Positions 52,924-64,000 of a stretch of 64,000 bases of DNA are shown piece by piece. The notes beneath the pieces were generated by a model. That model made no database searches, was not told the DNA's origin, and was given only the letters and a program-made list of their open reading frames with translations. The stretch is from Dolomedes plantarius (taxonomy: Eukaryota > Arthropoda > Arachnida > Araneae > Dolomedidae): positions 56,327,302-56,391,301 of the forward strand of contig OU015493.1 of the NCBI GenBank assembly GCA_907164885.2, written 5' to 3'. Position numbers and translations under genes: made by a program. The stretch's first letter is position 1; every line of letters starts with the position of its first letter.

Positions 52924-53856
52924 ATGGCTACCTTAGGCGAAGTGCCGCGTATGAAGAACAATTTAACTTTATTTTCCGCCAACGCCATAAAATTATTGCA
53001 TAGAATTGTTTTTGAGAATGATCCGTGTGACAGAAAGAATAGGGAAAGACTTAGAAAATTCCCAGGATTTAATTACAAGGTTAATTCAAAAGAGTATAAA
53101 GATAAAATTAAATATGTAACTGATAACTGTACTGTGAATAACCTTATTACTGTTTGTAATTTACTAAATTTAAAGGATGAAGGCAAACCAAACGAACTTG
53201 TTGAGTGTATTGTTACAAATTTAAATGATTTAGGACTGCTAAATTCTAGTTCTGTTGACATTGACGAAACTGACGAAGAAGCCACTTGTAAAACAGAAAT
53301 TACTGATGAATTACATTTTTCAAACGTCGGGTTAGTTCCAAACTTTAAAGAAGTAATGGTTAGTTTCCGTGATGTAGAAGGTACAATTAAACATTTTGGT
53401 GCTGATGATAATTACTCCGTAGAAAACTGGATTTCTGATTTTGAGGAAACCGCTACATTATTATCTTGGAATGATATTCAGAAACTCATTTTTGCTAAAA
53501 AATCTTTAAGTGGCATTGCAAAATTATTTTTACAGAGTGAACGTAATGTTAACTCATGGGATAAATTAAAAGTACTGTTAATAGAAGAGTTTGGAAATAA
53601 ACATAATAGTGCGGATATACATATGATGTTAAATAACAGAAAGATGAAATTTAATGAATCGTTTCAAGAATATTTTTATGTTATGAAAGAAATCGCTATT
53701 AAAGGTAACGTCGAAGATGTAGCTTTAATTCATTATATAATAAATGGTATTCAGGATTCACCGACAAATAAGTATGTGCTCTATAAATCTAGAAAGTTAG
53801 CTGAACTTAAAGAAAATCTAGCTTTGTATCAGAAAGTGTGTGAGGATAGACAATGA
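52924..53856 (+). CDS. gag: Gypsy Gag
   Basis: 310 codons. The N-terminal 100 residues resemble a SAP/DEK-type fold: FPGFNYKVNSKEYK, then VNNLITVCNLLNLKDEGKPN. The acidic middle is followed by the Gag core (ENWISDFEETATLLSW, LFLQSERNVNSWDKLKVLL, MKFNESFQEYFYVMKEIA). It would assemble the particle; the zinc knuckles are downstream, in the pol frame. The ATG at 52924 is the first in this frame, in a good context (AAGATGGCT). The frame ends in a TGA (53854-53856), but the same frame continues open into pol after it. Confidence 0.9.
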   Translation: MATLGEVPRMKNNLTLFSANAIKLLHRIVFENDPCDRKNRERLRKFPGFNYKVNSKEYKDKIKYVTDNCTVNNLITVCNLLNLKDEGKPNELVECIVTNLNDLGLLNSSSVDIDETDEEATCKTEITDELHFSNVGLVPNFKEVMVSFRDVEGTIKHFGADDNYSVENWISDFEETATLLSWNDIQKLIFAKKSLSGIAKLFLQSERNVNSWDKLKVLLIEEFGNKHNSADIHMMLNNRKMKFNESFQEYFYVMKEIAIKGNVEDVALIHYIINGIQDSPTNKYVLYKSRKLAELKENLALYQKVCEDRQ

Positions 53857-53907
53857 ATTAAAAGTCGCTCAGAATTTAATGAAAGAACGAGGACGAATGT
53901 TGGTTTT

Positions 53908-56322
53908 ATGCAAAATAGAGGTAATTTTGAAAAAACGAGAACAAAATTTGATAAACACCATGTTATTTCCACTGTTAGGTCTGATTTTGAAGGAGTTAAG
54001 CCGAAATATGGTAATGTTAAAGAAGTGAAATTTAATTCTGATCATCCTCAATATCGCAAGCGCAAAACTTGTTTTAACTGTGGATCTGGAAACCATATAG
54101 CAAAGTTTTGTGAACACAGATTTAAGGAGCTACAGTGCTTTCGGTGTTTTCTGTTTGGACATCGGGCGTCAGAATGCACATCAGAAATTAAACCCAGAAA
54201 CGAAATCACATCAAAAACTAAACCCGAAGTAAACTCTTTATGTGTCGTTTCGAACATGAACAAAACGGTTGAAATCAATAATACAAAAGTAGTTGGCCTG
54301 ATTGACACTGGAAGTCAAGTTATACTAATTCGAAAGTCGATTTACGTAGAATTAAAATTTAAGAAATTATATCCGGTAAATTCAACTTTAACTGGCCTTG
54401 GGAAATGTTTAGTTAAACCATTGGGATCTTTTTCTGGTGAAATAGTTATTGATGATTTTAAGTGTACAGCTGATATATGTGTAGTAAACGATTATTGTCT
54501 ACCTTATGATGTAATAATTGGTTTAAATGTGCTCATGCAGGGTGAAGTTTTAATTAATGAAAATGGAGTTATAGTTCAAAATAGACCTCAAGATAATGTA
54601 CCTGTAAATATCATATCTGTTCTACCAATCTTAAATGAGGATGTTTTTGAAATTGATATTGAACCAAAAGTTCCTATAGCCTTCAGGGATACGGTACGCA
54701 AATTAGTTCTCAATTATGTGCCAAGTAAAACTAAATCAACGAATATTGACCTGAAAATTTTAGTTAAGAATCAAGAGCCCGTATTCCACCACCCACATAG
54801 ACTCCCTTTTTCGGAAAAGAAGGTAGTTGAAACACAAGTGGCCGAGTGGTTGGCGCAGGGAATAGTAGAACCAAGTTCTTCGGAATATGCTAGTCCGATA
54901 GTTATTGTCAAGAAGAAGGATGGATCGCCGCGTATTTGTATAGATTATCGGAAATTAAATAAAGTTGTTGTTAAGGACAGATTCCCTCTACCGTTGATCG
55001 AGGACGTCCTAGACCGCTTGCAGGAAGCTCGTGTGTTCAGTACTATCGATCTGAAGAACGGATTTTTTCACGTTGACGTGATTCGGGATAGTAAAAGGTA
55101 CACATCATTTGTGACCCTCGAGGGTCAGTATCAATTCTTAAAGGTACCCTTTGGCTTTTGTAACTCACCAGCAGTATTTCAGAGATTTATTAACACAATT
55201 TTCCAACCCTTAGTTAATGACGGCATTGTTTTACCTTACATGGATGACGTGATCATTCTATCTGCCAACGAAGAAGAAGGAACTAAACGGTTGAAACGGG
55301 TTTTGGATTTGGCTAAAGAATACAGTTTAGAGATAAACTTCAAGAAGTCTCAGTTTTTAAAACGACGAATCGAGTTCCTGGGCCATGTGATAGAGGGGGG
55401 TACAATTTCCCCATCTCCTGCGAAAACCAAAGCTGTCATAAATTTTCCAGAGCCTAGAAACTTGAAACAAATTCAGAACTTCCTCGGGCCCACAGGATAC
55501 TTTAGAAAATATATAAACAAATACTCCATAATAGCTATACCGCTAAGCGACCTTTTGAGAAAGGACGGTAAATTTAGATTTAATGAAGACGAACGAAACG
55601 CTTTCAATCAACTTAAAATTGTATTATCGGAGAAGCCTGTCTTAAGAATTTATAACCCCAATTATGAAACAGAAGTCCATACGGACGCTAGCCTTGAGGG
55701 GTACGGCGCAATTCTGTTGCAAAAGGCACCGGACGATAAACATTTTCATCCGACGTATTACACGAGCCGCAAAACTACCGAAGCAGAAAAAAAATACTCC
55801 AGTAATGAGCTTGAAGTCCTTGCCGTGATTGAAGCATTGAAGAGATTCCGAATTTTCTTACTTGGTATTCCCTTCAAGATCGTCACCGATTGCGCATCGT
55901 TTCAGAAAACGATGGACAAGCGCGACCTTTGCACGCGAGTAGCTCGATGGGTACTATTGCTAGAAGAATTTAATTATGTTGTGGAACACCGTGCAGGATC
56001 TAAAATGCCTCACGTGGACGCCTTGAGTAGAGCTCCGATAAGCTCGATGTGCGTTTTATCTGAAAGTGTTTCCCCAAGGTTGAAATCAGAACATGACAAT
56101 GACACCGAAATCAAAGCAATAAAGGAAATACTTAAAACTTCTAATTATGAAGACTACATTCAGCGAAACGGAATTCTGTACAAATTTATTGACGGAAGGG
56201 AAGTTATTGTAGTACCTGAAAGTATGCAGACAGAAATAATCAGAGATGCACATGAGAAAGGCCACAAAGGAGTGAACTACACAGAGAAATACCTAGAGGA
56301 ATACTATTTCATTCCAGAGTGA
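53908..56322 (+). CDS. pol: Gypsy Pol: zinc knuckles, protease, reverse transcriptase, RNase H
   Basis: 804 codons in the same frame as gag, with only the TGA at 53854-53856 between. Two zinc knuckles (C55, C58, H63, C68 and C77, C80, H85, C90), protease (D133 in GLIDTGSQV), reverse transcriptase with FSTIDLKNGFFHVDV and YMDD at 55237-55248, and RNase H (VHTDASLEGYGAILLQ, SNELEVLAVIEAL, the FKIVTDCASF part). The end runs into the integrase zinc finger (AHEKGHKGVNYTEKYLEEYY), where a one-base shift creates the stop at 56320. Since the enzymatic motifs are complete, RT activity is conceivable; integration is not. Confidence 0.95.
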   Translation: MQNRGNFEKTRTKFDKHHVISTVRSDFEGVKPKYGNVKEVKFNSDHPQYRKRKTCFNCGSGNHIAKFCEHRFKELQCFRCFLFGHRASECTSEIKPRNEITSKTKPEVNSLCVVSNMNKTVEINNTKVVGLIDTGSQVILIRKSIYVELKFKKLYPVNSTLTGLGKCLVKPLGSFSGEIVIDDFKCTADICVVNDYCLPYDVIIGLNVLMQGEVLINENGVIVQNRPQDNVPVNIISVLPILNEDVFEIDIEPKVPIAFRDTVRKLVLNYVPSKTKSTNIDLKILVKNQEPVFHHPHRLPFSEKKVVETQVAEWLAQGIVEPSSSEYASPIVIVKKKDGSPRICIDYRKLNKVVVKDRFPLPLIEDVLDRLQEARVFSTIDLKNGFFHVDVIRDSKRYTSFVTLEGQYQFLKVPFGFCNSPAVFQRFINTIFQPLVNDGIVLPYMDDVIILSANEEEGTKRLKRVLDLAKEYSLEINFKKSQFLKRRIEFLGHVIEGGTISPSPAKTKAVINFPEPRNLKQIQNFLGPTGYFRKYINKYSIIAIPLSDLLRKDGKFRFNEDERNAFNQLKIVLSEKPVLRIYNPNYETEVHTDASLEGYGAILLQKAPDDKHFHPTYYTSRKTTEAEKKYSSNELEVLAVIEALKRFRIFLLGIPFKIVTDCASFQKTMDKRDLCTRVARWVLLLEEFNYVVEHRAGSKMPHVDALSRAPISSMCVLSESVSPRLKSEHDNDTEIKAIKEILKTSNYEDYIQRNGILYKFIDGREVIVVPESMQTEIIRDAHEKGHKGVNYTEKYLEEYYFIPE

Positions 56323-56570
56323 AGCAGAAAGTAGAGAAAATTATAGCTAATTGTGTCCATTGCATTCTCGTTAACCGTAAAGAAGGAAAGAAAGAGGGGT
56401 TCCTACACCCGTTGCGTAAAGATGACCTTCCGTTATATACCTATCATATAGATCACCTAGAACCTTTAGAAAGCACACCAAAAAACAGATCTTTAAAATT
56501 CAGGAATAAAACAAAAAGTCTACCACCTATGCTGGATTCATCAAACCATGGCTACCTGGAGACAACGTAA
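56319..56570 (+). pseudogene. pol: Truncated gypsy integrase
   Basis: Continues the integrase zinc finger (KIIANCVHCILVNRKEG) after the frameshift and reaches YHIDHLEP, where the first catalytic Asp of the core is expected. It then jumps into unrelated short sequence. The rest of the core, with second Asp and Glu, is absent. LTR-proximal non-coding sequence follows to 56768. Confidence 0.88.
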
Positions 56571-56768
56571 AATTTTGATTTGGTTTGACCTTAAAGACAG
56601 AAGAGAGAAAGAAGGAAGAAACTGTACCAGCTGTGTTTTGGGACCCAAAAACTGTCTATGATTATAGTGGCATTCATTTGTGTTCTTTGTTTGCTTTGTT
56701 TCTTTTTGTTTTTTTTTAGATGTTTTCCCGTCGTCAGGAGGACCTGTCGAGAAGCAGGAATGGCCGAG
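56571..56768 (+). other. 3' untranslated part of the second gypsy element
   Basis: Non-coding. The purine stretch GAGAAGCAGGAATGGCCGAG before the LTR is a weak polypurine tract. Confidence 0.6.
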
Positions 56769-57188
56769 TGTAGAGTGAGCTACATTTTCCCCTCCTCATT
56801 ATGCATAATCTTTTCGCCCGTGACGTCATGCTGATGGGAAGCTTTCGCTCCATTTAAGACTGAGCTTTATTCGTGACGAGACATAAGAAGAAGCGTCGGC
56901 TAGAAGAAGAAGTGGCAAGCAGGGGCGGCGGAACGAAGGTAGATCGTGAGCAGAGCGAGCCGAATGGCCAGAGCCAGCAGACTCAGTGCAGAACAAGTGC
57001 TACTAGGACATACTTAAGTGTAATGTCAGGTGCAGGTTTAAACGACGGGTTTTACTGTTTTACAGAGAACAAGCTTCCATACGTAATGCTATATTGATCT
57101 ATTTTTAAATGTGTACATGTGTCGTCCAAGCGTTTTAAATAAATGTTGTGGTTTTATATTATCCTGTTCAGTCAGCTGATTCCTGACC

Positions 57189-57192
<4 letters not shown>
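56769..57192 (+). repeat. 3' LTR of the second gypsy element
   Basis: 424 bp, about seven differences from the 5' LTR. Confidence 0.93.
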
Positions 57193-57233
<41 letters not shown>

Positions 57234-57262
57234 TTATTTATTTATTTATTTATTTATATATA
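57193..57262. repeat. (TA)n(TTTA)n microsatellite
   Basis: Lies between the LTR end and the pogo-type MITE. Confidence 0.95.
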
Positions 57263-57331
57263 CAGTCAATTCCGGTTTCCCCGACCACATCGGGACGCGA
57301 TGATTTTGGTCCTAATAACCGGGTTCTACTG
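57263..57331. mobile_element. Tiny pogo-type MITE
   Basis: 69 bp, CAGTCAATTCCGGTTTCCCC to CCGGGTTCTACTG, with TA at both ends. Confidence 0.78.
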
Positions 57332-57338
57332 TATATAT

Positions 57339-57521
57339 GCCAGTGGATGGCCGAATGGCTAGGGCGCTGGCATTCGGTTCAGATCCTGTGGGTTCGAGTC
57401 CCTCTGTTGGTATGGATGTTTGTAGCCGTTCGCAATCAGCTTTAAACTGTAGGTCCTGGTCGAATTAGCCCTCGTGCAGCAAAGAGTTGACTGTAGAGCT
57501 CCAAACCAAACCAAACCAAAC
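57339..57521 (+). repeat. tRNA-derived SINE (family 2), full length with target duplication
   Basis: Head GATGGCCGAATGGCTAGGGC (A box) and GGGTTCGAGTCCC (B box) like a Leu/Ser-type tRNA. The body GTAGCCGTTCGCAATCAGCT is followed by a tail of CCAAA units. Flanked by an exact 13-bp duplication CTACTGTATATAT (57326-57338, 57522-57534). It is not a working tRNA gene: no acceptor stem pairing. Confidence 0.9.
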
Positions 57522-57524
57522 CTA

Positions 57525-57534
<10 letters not shown>

Positions 57535-57570
<36 letters not shown>
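57535..57570. repeat. (TA)n microsatellite
   Basis: Between the SINE and the palindromic MITE. Confidence 0.9.
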
Positions 57571-57574
<4 letters not shown>

Positions 57575-57828
57575 GTGGCTTGGTACAAGAAGTGTCTAAG
57601 TCAGTTTTCTCCAAGATGACTTTGTTTGCTTATATCTCTTTAAAAAAAATATTATTTTCAATGTAAGAAATACCCAAGTTTGTACAATGGTTTAGAAAAC
57701 ACATTTAAAGCATCGGACAGACTTGGGTACTTCTTACATTGAAAATAATATTTTTTAAAAGAGATATAAGCAAACAAAGTCATCTTGGAATAAACTGACA
57801 TAGGCACTTCTTGTAGCAAGCCACAGAT
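57571..57828. mobile_element. Palindromic MITE, about 110-bp arms
   Basis: ATCTGTGGCTTGGTACAAGA to TCTTGTAGCAAGCCACAGAT; arms pair almost perfectly through AAAATATTATTTTCAATGTA. TA repeats on both sides. Confidence 0.9.
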
Positions 57829-58297
57829 ATATATATATATATATCCAGCATATTCGGCACACATCGATAATTTTAATTTTACTCTAAAATTACTTCAGAA
57901 TTATTCCTGGAAATTTTAAATCCTTAATTGTCGCCAGTAAAATTACATACGACACAGACCGATTCGTTACAAATGAGACACAAAGTAAACTCTAATTTCT
58001 GCATTTCTCGTCGGAGGTTTTAGGCTTAGTGCACTCTTATCCATTGTTATTATGCGATTATCTATTATCTAACGCTTTTTTCCTCTATCCATCAAAAACG
58101 AAGCATAATAGTACATTTTTTATAAGCACACCATACCACTGATATGAACAGAAACAGAACAAAACAAGTTTCGATTCGATTATGCATATTTTTAAGTCTG
58201 TTGAATCGATTAGTTTTTCTTTTTGGATTTGCCTTATTTTGTGAATATCCGATGATAAGAAATGTTTTATTGGTCCTCCTTAAAAAAGAAAAAAAAA
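57829..58297. other. AT-rich DNA, nothing recognised
   Basis: No frame or repeat match seen. Confidence 0.5.
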
Positions 58298-58585
58298 TTT
58301 CAGGTAGTCCCTTCTAACGAAGCTACGTAGGATTACTTATCGTTGCTTTTTTTATTTTGAAGTAAAATTCCTACATACGAAGAGAAGGATGAGTGATAAC
58401 CCTATGCAGAATAGGTCGGTGGTAAGAAAAATAAGTTACATTTGTCAAAAAATCGGGGGTAATGTGTCGCGTAAGAGTGGCAGAAATTTTCTGCCACTCT
58501 TGATTTATAACTCGCGATGACGGTTTTAACGTCTGAAATTTTGCTTTACCACGGACCGTTATGGAGGAACGTAATTCTACGTTAA
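58298..58585 (-). repeat. Repeat A, copy d (reversed)
   Basis: Reads on the minus strand TTAACGTAGAATTACGTTCC near 58585, CGCGAGTTATAAATCAAG, and GTAATCCTACGTAGC, with the tail TTCGTTAGAAGGGACTACCT at 58298. An internal inverted pair (GAGTGGCAGAAA / TTTCTGCCACTC) is at 58471-58500. Confidence 0.82.
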
Positions 58586-60701
58586 AAACGTTTTGAAAGT
58601 TTTCCGTGTTTAGTGAGATATGTCCCAAAAGTGGTTAAATATACGAACTGTAGCTAATAAGAACTACAGACATTTTCAACTAGTGCGTTTCCACATTAAA
58701 TGTAGAAGAAGAAAAAAAAGGGAATTATTTTCAAACTTTATTGCCACCATTTTTCAGCTGAAAGAAAAGTTTATATTTAATGCAAAATTATTGTTTTTTA
58801 AGCTTACTAAGTAAATGTGGTTCTAACCTGTGGGAGGAGGGAAAAAAATTTAGCATATTTTTAAAATAGCAGATCGACGAAAAATGCATCAAAAATGTTT
58901 TCGTGAGCTTCATCCACTTCATAGAATAATAGGGAATATTCAATTTCCATTCCTGCGATATTCAGTTACACGAATAGGGCAGTATCTCACAGCATGTCAC
59001 ATCTCAACTCTTGCAGATTTTACTTCTTGTTTGGCGAGGAGTGGCAAAAAATTGCGTAATTTAACATGCCGTTCAATGAGCATTCTTACAGCTTGTTGAA
59101 TAAAATGCTCTCAGATTACGCAAAGTCTTTAAATACGGTATCTAAATAAAGGTATATCACTAAATTAAACATTCATGTACAGCCCGGAAAGGTTTATTCA
59201 GTATGTGACCCATATTTATTGACAGAGGAAGACTGGAGTTACGATACAAGACGCTAGCCTGAAGTAACTTATCCTGATATCTACATATCTCAACATAATA
59301 ATAATCATTCTCGACAAAAGAATGATTATATTCTCTTAAACCTTGCTAAATATTAAAAAAAGTGTTAAATTACCTGTTACATACAACTAATATGAGGAAT
59401 TTTATAAATAAACTTAAATTATTTAACTCAAAATGAAGGTATCGTCCAAAAACACATGCAAACGCATAGGAACGGCTTCTGTTTTCTGCCACCCGATAAT
59501 CACGTGATCTATAGTAGACGAAAACTGACGTAGCCAGTGACGTTTCGCCTTATAGAAGAAAAATAGCTTTAATAAATTACCTCAAAATAAACCCTCATTT
59601 ATAGGGGTATAATATAATGTGACCCAGTAAGTAACGGACAATATAAATTATATTTTAGAAAATTCTATCTTTTAATGAGATACATCTTTGTGTAGTTTAT
59701 GCTGTGATTTGCAACACTCGTAGTGGTCCGGTCTTTTTTTCCGCTCGAAGGTTTAATATAAAGAACGTATCAATATGACATCTGTATCAGATAATGATAA
59801 CCGGCAGTTCATTTCACGCCTTCGATCAGATTCTCATTGTTCAATCATGACGCTAATACATGAAGATGTCCCCGCGAAGATTTACCTCCGTCTAGCTTAT
59901 TCTTGGCGACCACATTTCTCCTCACGGGGATTTTCTCGTCTTCCGGAGAGCAAAGACCTGGAGTTAAACGCTTCGCGTATAATACTCCTCTCGCCGTTCA
60001 CTATTCATTCCGGGCGATAACCATCCCGTGTCATTCTGAATATATTCATTAGGCTCCCGTTAGAGTGACGGCTTTGTTCTCCGCTCTAATATTAATGCCG
60101 TCCTAATTTTATCCCCGCAGGCCCGGAGAGAAATGGCGTCGGAGCATCTGGTAACCCTTTTAGGATAGAGAGGAAAATGCAATTAATTAATTACCGCACT
60201 TTTATGCTCAAAAGTAAAAGCGTTATTTTCCTCGTTCTGGGAAGAGTGGCGCTTTGTTATCGAATGACGTGAATCCGCTAAACGGTCCGTCTTTTTTTTT
60301 TAATATACAGCTCACTTCATCGTATTATCTGCACTGCTTATATTTATCTATAGTTTAATATTTATCTAATTATAGTATCGGACATAAAACTATCTGTATT
60401 TTTTTTTAATTCAATACAGCAGACTGCATGCAACTATTATATTTGTAAAAGTACGGTACTCATGAAATAGCCGACACGGGATAAAAAAGGTTTTGTTGAA
60501 ATTGAAACTCGAGTTACCGATTAATATTAGGTAGTTTAATGACATCTCTGGAAATCATTATTAAGTTCAGACGAAAGTGGATGGGTGCATTTGAGTATTC
60601 TTTGCGGCCATCTGTCGGCTGATAGGGGAATATTTGTTTATGGAAAAAAAAACATCGGTATTGTGGCTCAAAGCCGCAGTAAAAAAAAAGTTCGTGTTTA
60701 T
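58586..60701. other. Non-coding DNA with a possible conserved block (59770-60290)
   Basis: 59770-60290 is clearly less AT-rich, free of simple repeats, and contains many short balanced motifs (for example CCTGGAGTTAAACGCTTCGC) without a coherent reading frame; the 81-codon frame at 59775-60020 has no domain. This could be regulatory DNA or an ultraconserved element. The rest is AT-rich and unremarkable. Confidence 0.3.
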
Positions 60702-61664
60702 CAGTAACCACCGCTTACAGTGATCAGTGGTTATAAGAATCAACCGCTTATAAGAATCAATATCGCGAAAACGAAAACAAATGTATTATTTCCATGTTAA
60801 AATTTCCACTTTAAAGAATCAATCCACCGGTTTTAAGAATCAATTTACACTCTTCGGTTTCCTTCATTTTTCGAAAAAGCCATTTAAACCCTCAAAAGGC
60901 ACGAAGTTCCTTTTTTTAAAAGAAAGATTGATAAGATGGGATGGAATATAGTCATAAAATTCATCCCTTTCTTTGTTAGACATAACATAATAGTTTCCCC
61001 TTAAACGTTTTAGCACAACACCGTCTTATTAGCTTGACCCGGGGACATCTTTACCCGTCCGGGTCCGATTTCACTTTTCTCCACTGACAAATAAAAATGG
61101 GGACTCTTTTTTCCCACCTCCCACATCCTAGTTGTGGCTCCCTGGACCCTGAAACACATAAATCTCCGGCGAAGTGTCCACTATCACTTAGGCAAACGTG
61201 ACATTAGTAGATTCAGCACGTTATCAAACCGTGAAACGTAAGCTAGAAGGTGAATCTTCGTCTGAGACTACTGGAATTGAACGAGGTATAAACAGCCTCC
61301 TGAAAACTTCACTACGTCAAACTACCATAGAAAACTTTTTCTTGCTCCCTTCCTGTAGTTGAAATGTTAAAACTGTTAAGCAGGTATGTGGTAGCAAATA
61401 TTGGATTTTTTTCTTCTCTTACTATAATCATGTGTATCTACTTATACATCTAGAAATTAAGTTGCATTTTTTAAATTATAAAAAATAATTTTAATAAAAG
61501 GTAATTAACGTAAAGTAAAGAATATGTTATGGTAAATTATCTAATATATGTATATATAGGTGTGTGTGTGCCTGTCCAAAAACCTAAATTACAGCTATAA
61601 GAATCAACCACTTATAAGAATCAAAAACAGTAATAACAAACGTGATTCTTATAAGCAGAAATCC

Positions 61665-61667
<3 letters not shown>
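60702..61667. mobile_element. Pogo/Tigger-like non-autonomous element, copy 2
   Basis: CAGTAACCACCGCTTACAGT to the inverse of CAGGGATTTCTGCTTATAAG. Direct, roughly 90% similar copy of 31133-32120 by eye, with a 20-bp gap. (TA)n follows at 61668-61731. Confidence 0.8.
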
Positions 61668-63685
<2,018 letters not shown>

Positions 63686-63730
<45 letters not shown>

Positions 63731-64000
63731 CAGCCAGTGCCAGCCATAGGATTTTGGCGAAGAATCCCTTATGTTTACTGTTTAGATGGCACCATCTCTC
63801 TGTACTTTCATTTGTTTTATGTCTTTTGTATACATAAAACAAATGAAAGAACGTTAAGCAAAAAAATACATGTGTAATAAAATGAACGATTCAGGGTTGG
63901 TTCCAGCCAGTACTGCTGAAGAGTGGGTTCAGCTCATTATTATCTCTATGTCATCAGACAGCTTGCATGTAAACTTGCCTGCTATAGGCGATTCTCTTCT
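63686..64000. other. Window end, (TA)n(TG)n and a small hairpin
   Basis: Simple repeat at 63686-63729. A 17-bp-arm hairpin CTTTCATTTGTTTTATG / CATAAAACAAATGAAAG at about 63805-63849. No gene. Confidence 0.6.

Larger units (their letters stand above)
52240..57192 (+). mobile_element. Ty3/gypsy LTR retrotransposon with both LTRs, integrase deleted
   Basis: LTRs of 424 bp (52240-52663, 56769-57192), starting TGTAG and ending CTACA, with about seven differences by eye (roughly 1.7%). Order on the + strand: LTR, tandem primer-site region, gag, zinc knuckles, protease, RT, RNase H, integrase start. The integrase core is missing, so it cannot integrate by itself. No target duplication is visible because both outer flanks are simple repeats. 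Confidence 0.95.

Noticed and set aside
57339..57521. Possible tRNA gene
   Set aside because: A and B boxes are present, but there is no acceptor stem or cloverleaf; the CCAAA tail and 13-bp target duplication show a SINE.
59775..60020. 81-codon frame in a GC-richer block
   Set aside because: No domain or splice signals; the block is better described as possible non-coding conserved DNA.

Overview
The window is a piece of an AT-rich arthropod nuclear genome, most likely a spider. Reasons: real coding sequence is confined to short GC-richer exons with GT-AG introns; introns and intergenic DNA are full of (TA)n tracts and DNA transposons; one intact Tc1-like transposase is of a type I recall as very abundant in orb-weaver genomes (from memory, not checked). 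Nothing prokaryotic is present.

Host genes. (1) A single-exon-looking hypothetical membrane protein on the + strand at 3059-3898, probably the last exon of a gene whose earlier exons are not visible. (2) A split gene on the minus strand, 51157 down to 38008. Six exons join with matching phases into the C-terminal three quarters or more of a four-pass membrane protein with a Ser-rich tail, resembling arthropod DUF4728/LAPTM-like tetraspan proteins. Its first exon(s) were not found and may lie beyond 64000. Its introns hold a foldback transposon, SINEs, MITEs and Tc1 remains. Everything else I can identify is mobile-element DNA.

Layout. 1590-2710: dead Tc1 transposase. 6105-7001 and 7478-7718: tRNA-derived SINEs, one split by a hAT MITE. 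7350-15600: a nested stack, a dead mariner broken by a SINE and by repeat A, which is itself broken by a young Ty1/copia element (7860-15274, LTRs near identical, 5-bp target duplication). 15862-17081: dead hAT. 17100-18100: second mariner remnant. 18807-19793: repeat A carrying two hAT MITEs. 20587-28060: an intact Tc1 ORF, a degraded Ty3/gypsy element with integrase zinc finger ahead of RNase H, and a rearranged inverted/direct duplication of the Tc1 locus with a palindromic foldback sequence. 28059-36763: mostly MITEs (TTAA type, hAT type, PIF/Harbinger type, pogo type). 38008-51157: the split gene. 45767-48723: foldback element with about 1.08-kb terminal inverted repeats and an 8-bp target duplication. 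52240-57192: a second Ty3/gypsy element with both LTRs, three tandem primer-site-like repeats and a deleted integrase core. 57263-63685: pogo MITE, SINE with 13-bp target duplication, palindromic MITEs, repeat A, a pogo-like 1-kb repeat and a frameshifted Tc1 element.

The mobile elements work as independent parasites, and their nesting gives a relative age order. The most unusual objects are the foldback element at 45767-48723, the copia pol reading frame broken by a TGA inside a known readthrough context, the tripled primer-site region of the second gypsy element, the integrase-before-RT order of the first gypsy element, and a Tc1 transposase with a catalytic D-E spacing of 32 instead of 34. 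Exon joins, target duplications and repeat comparisons were made by eye.
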